This document shows, in pieces, positions 42,257 to 50,451 of a DNA stretch of 64,000 nucleotides. The DNA comes from Planococcus kocurii. GTDB lineage: Bacteria; Bacillota; Bacilli; Bacillales_A; Planococcaceae. Both the position numbers and the translations under genes were made by a program. Below the pieces are notes generated by a model, which saw only the letters and a list, made by a program, of their open reading frames with translations, had not been told where the DNA came from and made no database searches. The DNA lies in assembly GCF_001465835.2 (NCBI RefSeq), contig NZ_CP013661.2, forward strand, positions 2,100,501 through 2,164,500, read 5' to 3'. Position 1 is the stretch's first letter. Every line of letters starts with the position of its first letter.

Positions 42257-43116
42257 ATGGTGAAAATTGCAGTCGAGCATCCATTTACATCGGTACGTGA
42301 AGCGTTAGAGAAAAAGGGGTACCAGGCAGACATGCTTGAAGACAAAGTAGATTCTACTGATTACGACGTTATTGTTGTGAGAGACCAAGCAGATTTAGCT
42401 GACTATCACATGAGCGTGTCACTTGTCGAAGCTAAAGGCCGTACATTATATGAAATCGTGGAAGAAGTAGAAGAACGTCTTGTGCGCGGTGGGAAAATTC
42501 AAGAGCCGCAACCAACTGAAGCTGAACGAAAAGAAAGCGGTGGCGGTGGCGGCTTCTTAGCTGGCGCAGCAACTGGTGTAGTTATTGGAGCCGCAGCTGG
42601 ATTGTTATTCGCACCAAAGAGCGGCAAAGAACTTCAAGAAATCGTTAAAGAAAAAGCAATGGCTTTAAAAGAAGACAACGCTGAAGGTTCAGGCGGTGCA
42701 GTAGATCAAGTGAAGGACAAAGTAAACCAACTAAAAGAAAAAGCAAGTGATTATACAGAAACTGCTAAAGATAAAGCAAGCGATTATACCGAAAAAGCGA
42801 AAGACAAAGCTGACGAACTCAAGGCAAAACGTGTAGAAAAACAAGAAGAAAAAGAAGTTGAAAAACAAGAAAAAGCTATTGAAAAAGAAGTGAAAGAGCA
42901 AGAAAAAGTAATGAAAAAGAAGAAAAAGAGCAAGAGAAAGCTGAGAAAGAACACGAGAAAGCTGAAAAAGCAGTAGAAAAAGAAATCAAAAAAGCTAATA
43001 AAGAAGCCGACAAAGAAACAGGCGGCACCGAAGTGGTCGATTTGAAAGATGCAACGATCAAAAAAGACAATGCTGGCAACGTAACAGTTAAAGCAGACAA
43101 CTCTAACAAAAAATAA
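42257..43116 (+). pseudogene. YkuS-like/YtxH-like stress protein interrupted by a frameshift
   Basis: Residues 1-75 resemble YkuS (UPF0180: VKIAVEHPFTSVREALEKKG). Residues 95-125 are a YtxH-type glycine-rich membrane segment (GFLAGAATGVVIGAAAGLLFAPKSGKEL), then a long Lys/Glu coiled coil with DYTEKAKDKA repeats. The first frame turns into an unnatural Lys/Arg-only tail and stops at 42974-42976. Between about 42900 and 42915 the reading moves to another frame, which carries on with the same K/E character (EKEQEKAEKEHEKAEKAVEK) to NVTVKADNSNKK and TAA 43114-43116. One lost base in GTAATG would explain it. A mutation, sequencing error or slippage on the A-runs are all possible. Confidence 0.75.
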
Positions 43117-43119
43117 TGA

Positions 43120-43158
43120 TAAAAAGGTGCCCCAACTCAGTTGGAAGGCACCTTTTTT
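43120..43158. terminator. Terminator
   Basis: AAAAAGGTGCC / GGCACCTTTTT with an inner CCAAC / GTTGG stem, directly after the second frame's stop. This supports 43116 as the true gene end. Confidence 0.85.
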
Positions 43159-43186
43159 GATTTCAATTTGTTGTCGTTTAGTCACT

Positions 43187-44464
43187 TTAGACCTCGGATA
43201 CTTCGTCTACAGAGTCATGCGATGTTGGTTCAGGTACACGAGACAATACGATCAGTCCGATGACGAATAAGATAACCAGACTGAACACACCCATATTGGA
43301 TTTACCTGTCACTTGAGAAGTAATAGCTACAAGCAAAGGACCAAGGATTGCGGCAAACTTCCCAAAGATATTGTAAAAACCAAAAAACTCATTGGAATTT
43401 TCTTTAGGGACGAGTTTTCCGAAATAAGAACGACTCAATGCTTGAATGCCCCCTTGGCTTGTTGCTACCAGCATAGCCAAAATCCAAAAATCCGTAATGG
43501 TTTCCAGAAAATAAGCATAGATACAAATAACGATATAAACACAAATTCCTACGTAAAGCATTTTTTTTCCGGTAAATCGATTAGCCAAACGACCGTAGAG
43601 AATGGCGAATGGCGCAGCGACTATTTGTGTAACCAGTAAGACAATCAATAAGCTCGATGAATTTAATCCCAAATCAGTGCCGTATGCAGTCGACAACGCA
43701 ATAATGGTTCCAACACCATCAATATAAAAGAAATAAGCGATTAAAAACAAGACCAATGCTCGGTATTGCCGAATTTCCCGGAGCGTTTTTCCTAACCGTT
43801 TAAAACTTTGGCGAACTAGACGCGGTTCTCGTTTAATATAATGCAGTTGCTTAACATGGCGAAACATGGGGATTGAAAAAGCAATCCACCAAATGGCGGT
43901 GATCATAAAAGCGATACGGCTAGCGATAGTTACAGAAATGGGCAACAGACCATTTTGAGCGAGTATAATAATAGCAATCGATAATATAAATGGAATGGTC
44001 GAGCCGATATATCCGAGTCCGTATCCAAATGCGGAGACGCTGTTCATTCGTTTTTCTGTCGTAATGTCTACAATAAATGCATCGTAAAACAAATTAGCAC
44101 CTGTCGCACCAAGAGCGGCGAAGACATAGCAAATCAACATGAGTAACCAATTTTCACTGGGTACGAAAGCCAGCAATGCAGTTGACGCAGTTCCTAATAT
44201 GAAAAAGCCGACGAAAAATCGTTTTTTCAATCCTTCATAATCCGCAATAGTACCCAATATGGGACCAATCATCGCTAAAATAAAGGTAAAAATAGCAATG
44301 GTATAACCTAAATAAGCAGTTGAATTGGCTAAGCTAACACCGGCTTCAGTGGCAGAGGCTTTATAGTAAATAGGGAATACAGCTGTCGTGATAATTAGGG
44401 TATAAGCAGAACTTCCCCAATCATATAGTGCCCAGCTTTTCTCCTCTTTCGAAAATTTTTTCAT
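43187..44464 (-). CDS. UMF1/Atg22-type MFS transporter
   Basis: A 425-residue 12-helix protein. SKEEKSWALYDWGSSAYTLIITTAVFPIYY is the hallmark of the UMF1 (Atg22-like, B. subtilis YxiO-like) family, with GTIADYEGLKKRFF and RSYFGKLVPKENSNEFFGFYNIFGKFAAILGP also typical. The substrate is unknown; fungal Atg22 exports amino acids from vacuoles. ATG 44464 follows AAAGGAGG; the frame is open 51 bases further upstream. Single gene. Confidence 0.87.
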   Translation of the reverse strand: MKKFSKEEKSWALYDWGSSAYTLIITTAVFPIYYKASATEAGVSLANSTAYLGYTIAIFTFILAMIGPILGTIADYEGLKKRFFVGFFILGTASTALLAFVPSENWLLMLICYVFAALGATGANLFYDAFIVDITTEKRMNSVSAFGYGLGYIGSTIPFILSIAIIILAQNGLLPISVTIASRIAFMITAIWWIAFSIPMFRHVKQLHYIKREPRLVRQSFKRLGKTLREIRQYRALVLFLIAYFFYIDGVGTIIALSTAYGTDLGLNSSSLLIVLLVTQIVAAPFAILYGRLANRFTGKKMLYVGICVYIVICIYAYFLETITDFWILAMLVATSQGGIQALSRSYFGKLVPKENSNEFFGFYNIFGKFAAILGPLLVAITSQVTGKSNMGVFSLVILFVIGLIVLSRVPEPTSHDSVDEVSEV

Positions 44465-44706
44465 GTTCTTTCCTCCTTTGTCTTTGAGATGCGGAATCGA
44501 AATTTTTATATTCAAGAGACTGCATTTCGGGCACGTAGCATGTTACTTTACAAGATAACTTTATTGTACAAGAAGTTCCTTCTGAATAATGCGGAATGTT
44601 TTAAAAAATACAGAAATTTTACATAAATGAAGTGTTATAAGTGATTGGTTGAGTCTAATCTATGCTTCCTTTAAACTAAGGGAGGGTTAAGAAAGAAGGG
44701 GCATCA

Positions 44707-45462
44707 TTGAAATTAATTTCGTGGAATGTTAACGGCCTTCGCGCTGTTATGAAAAAAGGCTTTATGGATTTTTTTACTCAAGTGGATGCAGATGTATTTT
44801 GCCTACAAGAAATCAAATTGCAGGAAGGGCAAATAGAAATGGACCTTCCCGGCTATTATACATATTGGAATTATGCCCATAAGAAAGGCTATTCAGGTAC
44901 CGCTATTTTTACGAAGCAAAAGCCGTTGTCGATTCAATATGGTTTAGGTATAGAAGAACACGACACGGAAGGACGAATGATTACATTAGAGTTCGATAGC
45001 CATTATGTTATAACGGTATATACCCCAAATTCGCAGCACGGATTGCTTCGCTTAGCTTATCGGTTGTTGTGGGAAGAGGCTATTTTATCATTTGTGAAAG
45101 CGTTGGATAACCAAAAACCGGTTATTTTATGTGGAGATTTAAATGTGGCACACGAAGAAATCGATTTGAAAAATCCGAAAGCGAATAAGAAAAATTCAGG
45201 GTTTACCCCTGAAGAACGTGGCAAAATGACGCAGTTTTTATCAAGTGGATTTGTGGATACATTCCGCCATTTTCATCCGGAAGAAACTGACTTTTACTCG
45301 TGGTGGTCGTACCGCTCTAATTGTCGTGAAAAGAATGTTGGCTGGAGAATTGATTACTTCCTCGCCTCTCAAAAGCTCGTACCTCAACTTACAAGCGCAA
45401 AAATACATGCAGACACATGGGGATCAGATCATTGTCCGGTAGAATTGCAGATAAAACTGTAA
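44707..45462 (+). CDS. exoA: Exodeoxyribonuclease III (ExoA/Xth family AP endonuclease)
   Basis: A 251-residue EEP-fold nuclease. KLISWNVNGLRAV, FCLQEIKLQ (metal-binding Glu), ILCGDLNVAHEEIDL, DFYSWWSYR, NVGWRIDYFL and WGSDHCPVEL (catalytic Asp-His) are all present. It cuts DNA at abasic sites and removes 3' blocks in base excision repair. TTG start after GAAAGAAGGGG. Monocistronic with a strong terminator. Confidence 0.95.
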   Translation: MKLISWNVNGLRAVMKKGFMDFFTQVDADVFCLQEIKLQEGQIEMDLPGYYTYWNYAHKKGYSGTAIFTKQKPLSIQYGLGIEEHDTEGRMITLEFDSHYVITVYTPNSQHGLLRLAYRLLWEEAILSFVKALDNQKPVILCGDLNVAHEEIDLKNPKANKKNSGFTPEERGKMTQFLSSGFVDTFRHFHPEETDFYSWWSYRSNCREKNVGWRIDYFLASQKLVPQLTSAKIHADTWGSDHCPVELQIKL

Positions 45463-45567
45463 AAAATGTTAATCGGAAATGGCTTTCTACAAAGTTTGTG
45501 CAACGATACCGGAATGTTCTTTCGTACTTTCTCGACTTGATCGGTATGTTGAAACTGCATAAAAAGA

Positions 45568-45611
45568 AAAAATGGCAGAGAAAATGATAATTTTTCTCTG
45601 CCATTTTAATT
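45568..45611. terminator. Bidirectional terminator
   Basis: AAAATGGCAGAGAAAA / TTTTCTCTGCCATTTT with a short loop, between exoA and the convergent wall-polymer gene. Confidence 0.88.
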
Positions 45612-45652
45612 TTAAAAATGTATAGGATATCTATAAGTTTCACGTGGAACTA

Positions 45653-46840
45653 TTAAAGCTTCATAACACGCTTTGTCAGGCGCTTGCAATTATCTTGGTC
45701 GAAATAATCAATATAAGCTGTAGCTTTTGGGTACCACTCGTTCCAAGTGATTTTTTCTTCGATGATTTTTTTCAAGTATTCATAAACATGATCGATTGAA
45801 TTTGCTTTATATCCGCTAAGGTCTGTATCCATGTTTAAATAAGATCCTCTTTTGTCTAAATATTCTTCTTGATCAAACATGAAGAATATAATAGGTTTAT
45901 TTAAATACAGGAAGTCCCATGACACGCTGGTGATATCAGTCAATAACATGTCATTATGATCAATCGAATAAGCAATTGTTTCTTGACTAGAGTCGATAAA
46001 TGTAATGCCGTTTTCAGCATTTGTTAAGTTGGTAAAGTAACTTTCAAATTTTTTCATGAAAGGATGCAATGCAATATTTAAATGAAGATGGTGATCGGCG
46101 AGGAGCTTTTGAATACCTTTGTGCTCCAATAAGCCGGTTGTGTTTTTAAAATAAGCGCTGTCAACAAATTGTTCTTTAGTCAAATCAAAAAGCCATTCAC
46201 GCCAAGTCATCATCATTAAAATGTTTTTGACTTCTTTAGGTGGCTGATTTTGGGGATACCGATCAAAGCGAGGAAAGCCAGTTATAATTAGTTTCTGTTC
46301 AGGCATTTCCCATTCATTCAGCTTCAAGTTGTATTCATATTGGGAAGCGCAATTGAAATAATCTGTTCTTTTTAATAAAGGAATATCTTCTTTTTGAATC
46401 AAAATCTTCTTGAATCCTTCTATGCCATGGCTAATGTGCGTGATGATCGTTTTCCGGTTGAGAAAAAGAAATTTATCAGCTGCTGGAACAATATCGTAAA
46501 GAAGAGAATGTCCATGGAATGTATAATCAGCTTGAAAAAACAGCAAATAGTTTTTGAAACTACCAAGCGAAACAGCGTTTTCAATATTCTCGTTTTTAGC
46601 ATAGGTAGTTTTTGGATCGTACATCCAATAAGCCGTTACTTGTTCTTTATGGTTACTCAATAAATAGTTATGATAAATTGCGGCATTGTCTTCGTATTTT
46701 TCTCCAAGATTTCCACCGACTAAAGCAATTTTCTTTCCATCTTTGTTCTTTACAAAAAAGGAAAGAGTATAGGCAATTGAAACCTTAAAAAATACCTTTA
46801 AAGGATCCCATCTCCTTTTTTCTTTTAATTCTATACTCAT
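45653..46840 (-). CDS. CDP-glycerol glycerophosphotransferase family protein (TagB/TagF-like)
   Basis: A 395-residue GT-B fold enzyme. KKIALVGGNLGEKYEDNAAIYHNYLLSN starts the N-terminal domain, THISHGIEGFKK and ITGFPRFDRY are typical of teichoic acid polymerases, and NIALHPFMKKF with LLTDITSVSWDFLYLNKPIIFFMFDQEEY carries the conserved His and the TDxSS-like donor site. It probably adds glycerol-phosphate or similar units to a wall polymer. No other tag genes are nearby. A few basic residues before VFFKVSIAYTLSFFV suggest membrane association. Confidence 0.83.
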   Translation of the reverse strand: MSIELKEKRRWDPLKVFFKVSIAYTLSFFVKNKDGKKIALVGGNLGEKYEDNAAIYHNYLLSNHKEQVTAYWMYDPKTTYAKNENIENAVSLGSFKNYLLFFQADYTFHGHSLLYDIVPAADKFLFLNRKTIITHISHGIEGFKKILIQKEDIPLLKRTDYFNCASQYEYNLKLNEWEMPEQKLIITGFPRFDRYPQNQPPKEVKNILMMMTWREWLFDLTKEQFVDSAYFKNTTGLLEHKGIQKLLADHHLHLNIALHPFMKKFESYFTNLTNAENGITFIDSSQETIAYSIDHNDMLLTDITSVSWDFLYLNKPIIFFMFDQEEYLDKRGSYLNMDTDLSGYKANSIDHVYEYLKKIIEEKITWNEWYPKATAYIDYFDQDNCKRLTKRVMKL

Positions 46841-47044
46841 CTAAAAGCCCTGCTTTCTACTAGTTGTCATTACTTTAGTTTTCCACATATCACAGTCTTT
46901 GTCTATTGCCAGTTAGCAAAAAAATGGATTTAAAAGGGGGAACTGCCGAGAACGATAGCCAAAGACAGCGATTCAAGAAGAAGATGTCGATTGTAGATGT
47001 GCAATTCCATATTGACGAAATAACGCTACTAAGCGCTTTAGGAG

Positions 47045-47085
47045 TAAAAAAGTGGGATAGCAGAAGGCGCCACACCACTTTTTTT
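47045..47085 (-). terminator. Terminator of the mrp operon
   Basis: On the minus strand AAAAAGTGG / CCACTTTTTT enclosing a 20-base loop, overlapping the mrpG stop codon. Confidence 0.7.
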
Positions 47086-47434
47086 ACTTCTTAAACAATT
47101 CTTCTAATGCATCTTCAGTAGAGGAGTCAGCCAATTTAACATTTGATCGGTATGCAGCTCGTGTAATCAGATGTCCCGAAACCGGCGCAGTTAAAAAAAC
47201 AAAGGTTATACCTAATAGGAGCCTGACGCTGATAAAGTTTTCAGATGCCCAGAAATAGATAAAGGTTCCAGATAACGATAACAAAACAGCGAGTGTAGAG
47301 CTTTTCGTAGCAGCATGTGAACGCGTGTAGACATCGGGCAACCGAAGAATTCCAATGGCGCTGATTACAGCCATGATACTACCGATTAGAATTAGAACAA
47401 CTCCGAAATATTCAGCGATTGTGTTTATGCTCAA
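47084..47434 (-). CDS. mrpG: Na+/H+ antiporter subunit MrpG
   Basis: About 116 residues with three membrane helices ([56 protein letters not shown]). [17 protein letters not shown] is the MrpG (MnhG/PhaG) signature. A TTG start at 47434 fits AAAGGGG upstream and overlaps mrpF by 23 bases. Last gene of the operon. Confidence 0.92.
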   Translation of the reverse strand: MSINTIAEYFGVVLILIGSIMAVISAIGILRLPDVYTRSHAATKSSTLAVLLSLSGTFIYFWASENFISVRLLLGITFVFLTAPVSGHLITRAAYRSNVKLADSSTEDALEELFKK

Positions 47435-47696
47435 CAATATCGCCCCTTTCAACAAAACGTGCCAAGGCAAGAGTACTGATGAATGCTAAAATTCCAACAA
47501 TCAAGATAACTTCTAGAAAAGCATGCGTGTGAAGAACCACAGAAAAAACAGCTACTCCCGAAATCAAATTGACACCGATCATATCCAGTGCGACAACACG
47601 ATCGGGCATGGAAGGTCCACGGATGATTCGGTAAAGTGCCAGAATGATCGCTAGGATGAAAAGGGAAAGAGCAATGGTTAATAATGTGTTTATCAA
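47412..47696 (-). CDS. mrpF: Na+/H+ antiporter subunit MrpF
   Basis: A 94-residue, three-helix protein. [26 protein letters not shown] is the MrpF signature. The TTG start overlaps the mrpE stop by 4 bases (TTGA), and the C-terminus overlaps mrpG. In the complex MrpF is one of the small subunits on the sodium-translocating side. Confidence 0.93.
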   Translation of the reverse strand: MINTLLTIALSLFILAIILALYRIIRGPSMPDRVVALDMIGVNLISGVAVFSVVLHTHAFLEVILIVGILAFISTLALARFVERGDIVEHKHNR

Positions 47697-48178
47697 TTTC
47701 TTGTCACCTCCATAATTGCTTTTTCAAAAGCCTTGATAGACTTCAGTACGGCCTCACGTGAACTTTCTACATCCATCGCATGAATATAAAAAATTTTACC
47801 ATTTGGCGAGACTTCCATAACGACAGAACCAGGAGTCAAGGTTAGCAAAAGGGCCAGTGTGGTCAATTCGTAATCGCCTTCCATACTATGTTCATAAGTG
47901 AAGATGCCAGGTTTTATATTCAGCTTTGGACTTAAAATTTGTTTCATAATCAGCAGGCTCGATTGGAAAAGTTCCGAAACAAAAATCAGCAGCAATTTGA
48001 TGGTAGAGTAAACGCGCAGCAAGTAAAACTTAGTTCCAAAAAAACGGTGCATCAGAAAAAGAATGCCGATACCAATCAAATAACCGCTAAGAAAAGTTGT
48101 GATATAAAAAGCATCTTCATCCATTAATAATGTCCATAGCAAGGCAATGGTGATATTTAATAGAAACTGAGCTGGCAC
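47693..48178 (-). CDS. mrpE: Na+/H+ antiporter subunit MrpE
   Basis: 161 residues. Membrane helices at the N-terminus (LLNITIALLWTLLM, FYITTFLSGYLIGIGILFLM) precede a cytoplasmic part with LTLTPGSVVMEV and FYIHAMDV, both typical of MrpE. The GTG start follows AAAGGAGTG. It lies 31 bases downstream of mrpD. Confidence 0.92.
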   Translation of the reverse strand: MPAQFLLNITIALLWTLLMDEDAFYITTFLSGYLIGIGILFLMHRFFGTKFYLLRVYSTIKLLLIFVSELFQSSLLIMKQILSPKLNIKPGIFTYEHSMEGDYELTTLALLLTLTPGSVVMEVSPNGKIFYIHAMDVESSREAVLKSIKAFEKAIMEVTRN

Positions 48179-48209
48179 TTGGATTCACTCCTTTCAATCG
48201 AGAATGGAT

Positions 48210-49697
48210 TTACTGATGGATGCCTAATACTGCATTGATATAAATACCGGGATCCAGTAATGTTTCAGCAGCTTCTGTGACATAAACCGACAGACCTTCA
48301 GTGCCTAAGCCAATGCCGATAGTTAGGAATACAAGCACCAAACAAGGCAACAAGACACCTCTACGCAGTGGCAGCTGTTCTTCTTTACTGACGATTGTCT
48401 CACCCCAAAAACAGTTTTTAAAAACGCGAAGCAATGAGTAAAGAACAAAAATACTCGATAATAGTGCCAGGGTCAACAATACATAGGAACCGCTATCGAT
48501 TGCTGCACTCGAAATCAGAACTTTGCCGATAAAACCGCTGAAGGGAGGAATTCCGGCAAGCGATAGCATTGTGATAAAGAAAGACCAACCAAGTAGCGGA
48601 TAGTTCTTCATGAGTCCACTCATTCCTGCCATTTTCGAAGTGCCGCTCAGCGTAATCATCGTACCAACAAGTAGAAACAACAATGCTTTGGCAACCATAT
48701 CATGAATCATATAGTAGATAGCTCCTTCAATTGCTTCGGGTGTGGCGATTGCCAAACCGACAAGCATGAACCCTACGGCAATGACAACGTTATAAGCTGC
48801 AATGCTGCGGATATCGTTAAAGGCGATTGCACCTAAGCTACCGCCGATTAAAGTCAACGCAGCCATAATTCCGATGATAGTATGTGTGATTTCTGGCTGA
48901 TGGTAAAAAATCAATGAAAAGATACGGAACAGGGCATAAATACCAACCTTCGTTAGTAGTGCCCCGAAAAGGGCGGAAGTAACAACAGGTGGTGAACTGT
49001 AAGACCCTGGAAGCCAGAAGTACAGAAGTAAACCAGCCTTTAAACTGAAAACAATTAGAAAGACGATGCTGATGGTTGTCAGAAGCGGTGTTTGACCAAC
49101 TTCTGCAACTCGTTCAGCTATATGTGCCATATTCAACGTGCCGAGCGTTCCATAGAGAAAAGCTAAGGCGACAAGGAAAAACCAGGAAGAGACGATATTA
49201 ATAGAGACATATTTTACAGCTTCTCGTAATTGACGTTTGGAATTCCCTAAAGTCAGTAGTACATAAGAAGACAATAGCATTACTTCAAAACAGACAAACA
49301 AATTAAATAAATCACCAGTCAAGAATGAGCCATTGACCCCTGCTATCAGAAATAGCACGGTCGGATAAAAATACATGGTCTGTAATTCTTTGCTAGTGGA
49401 GATTAATGCATAGCTTAAGCAGATAGCTGTCACAATGCTAGAAGTCAGCACCAGCAGAATAGAAAAGGAGTCCGCAACGAATAAAATGCCGAAGGGCGGT
49501 TCCCAGCCGCCAAAATCCAAACGGAAAATTCCATCGGTCTGTACCGTATGTAATAGATAGAAAGAAATTCCTGCAGTCATAACCATAGCTGCAATGCTGA
49601 TCCAGGCCTGGATACGTCCGTAGGTCCGGAGAAAAATCAATAATACACCAACAATAATCGGGAGTAACATGGGAAGAACTAAGATGTTATTCATCAT
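48210..49697 (-). CDS. mrpD: Na+/H+ antiporter subunit MrpD
   Basis: A 495-residue, roughly 14-helix homologue of the proton-pumping subunits of complex I (NuoM/N). SFMLL-type family text includes FEVMLLSSYVLLTLGNSKRQLREAVKYVSIN (catalytic Glu in helix 5) and ALLTKVGIYALFRIF (key Lys). MrpD forms one of the two proton channels of the antiporter. It overlaps mrpC by 11 bases. Confidence 0.94.
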   Translation of the reverse strand: MMNNILVLPMLLPIIVGVLLIFLRTYGRIQAWISIAAMVMTAGISFYLLHTVQTDGIFRLDFGGWEPPFGILFVADSFSILLVLTSSIVTAICLSYALISTSKELQTMYFYPTVLFLIAGVNGSFLTGDLFNLFVCFEVMLLSSYVLLTLGNSKRQLREAVKYVSINIVSSWFFLVALAFLYGTLGTLNMAHIAERVAEVGQTPLLTTISIVFLIVFSLKAGLLLYFWLPGSYSSPPVVTSALFGALLTKVGIYALFRIFSLIFYHQPEITHTIIGIMAALTLIGGSLGAIAFNDIRSIAAYNVVIAVGFMLVGLAIATPEAIEGAIYYMIHDMVAKALLFLLVGTMITLSGTSKMAGMSGLMKNYPLLGWSFFITMLSLAGIPPFSGFIGKVLISSAAIDSGSYVLLTLALLSSIFVLYSLLRVFKNCFWGETIVSKEEQLPLRRGVLLPCLVLVFLTIGIGLGTEGLSVYVTEAAETLLDPGIYINAVLGIHQ

Positions 49698-50025
49698 CAG
49701 AACCTCTCATTGTTCCTAAATTGTCGGTACCCAGCTCTTGATAAGCCCGGTAGGCTAGCACTAGGATAAAAGCGGTAACAGCAAAACTGATGACAATGGC
49801 TGTTAGGATTAATGCCTGAGGCAGTGCGTCCACGTAGGATTTAGCTTCTTCACCGAGCAGCGGAACCGTACCCAGCTTTAAGCCGCCCATCGACAAAATC
49901 AGCAGATGAACAGCATGAGACAGAATGGCCGTCCCTAATATGACACGCACTACGTTTTTTGATAATACGAGGTAGATGGCGACCGTGGTAAGGACGCCGA
50001 CCAAAATAATGATCAATGATTCCAC
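49687..50025 (-). CDS. mrpC: Na+/H+ antiporter subunit MrpC
   Basis: 112 residues with three helices, NuoK-like. VGVLTTVAIYLVLSKNVVRVILGTAILSHAVHLLILSMGG and DALPQALILTAIVISFAVTAF are characteristic. It starts 3 bases after the mrpB stop and overlaps mrpD. Confidence 0.94.
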   Translation of the reverse strand: MESLIIILVGVLTTVAIYLVLSKNVVRVILGTAILSHAVHLLILSMGGLKLGTVPLLGEEAKSYVDALPQALILTAIVISFAVTAFILVLAYRAYQELGTDNLGTMRGSDDE

Positions 50026-50028
50026 AGG

Positions 50029-50451
50029 CTACTCATCCTCACTTATACTTAGAATAATATTCACGACAACGCCAATAACGGTTAATGCGATACCAGCTTC
50101 AAATATGGTGACAGTGGCAAGCTCAGTTTTCCCAAAGATCGGTAAATCAAAGTAGCCGAAGCTTTGGCTCAGAAATGCGCCACCAAAAAACATAGGAGCT
50201 ACACCGCTCATCATGGCCAACAATACACCGAGTGCAGAAAGCTTCTTAAAATCGATGGGCAATGCTTCACTGACGGTTTCCGAGTCGTAGGATAGAAACA
50301 TTAAGACAAAAGCCGAAGCAATAACCAATCCACCAATAAATCCACCACCCGGCTGGTTATGTCCGGATACGAACAGATAGATACCAAAAGTTAAAATGAT
50401 TAAAACAACAGCTTTTGAGACGGTTTTTAAAATCACATCATTGATGTTCAT
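50029..50451 (-). CDS. mrpB: Na+/H+ antiporter subunit MrpB
   Basis: 140 residues with four helices. DVILKTVSKAVVLIILTFGIYLFVSGHNQPGGGFIGGLVIAS is diagnostic for MrpB. It overlaps the 3' end of mrpA by 14 bases, with AAGGGGG as the ribosome site. Confidence 0.94.
   Translation of the reverse strand: MNINDVILKTVSKAVVLIILTFGIYLFVSGHNQPGGGFIGGLVIASAFVLMFLSYDSETVSEALPIDFKKLSALGVLLAMMSGVAPMFFGGAFLSQSFGYFDLPIFGKTELATVTIFEAGIALTVIGVVVNIILSISEDE

Noticed and set aside
46906..47094. 62-codon plus-strand frame between the wall-polymer gene and mrpG
   Set aside because: No ribosome site, it overlaps the mrp terminator, and its composition is unlike a protein.
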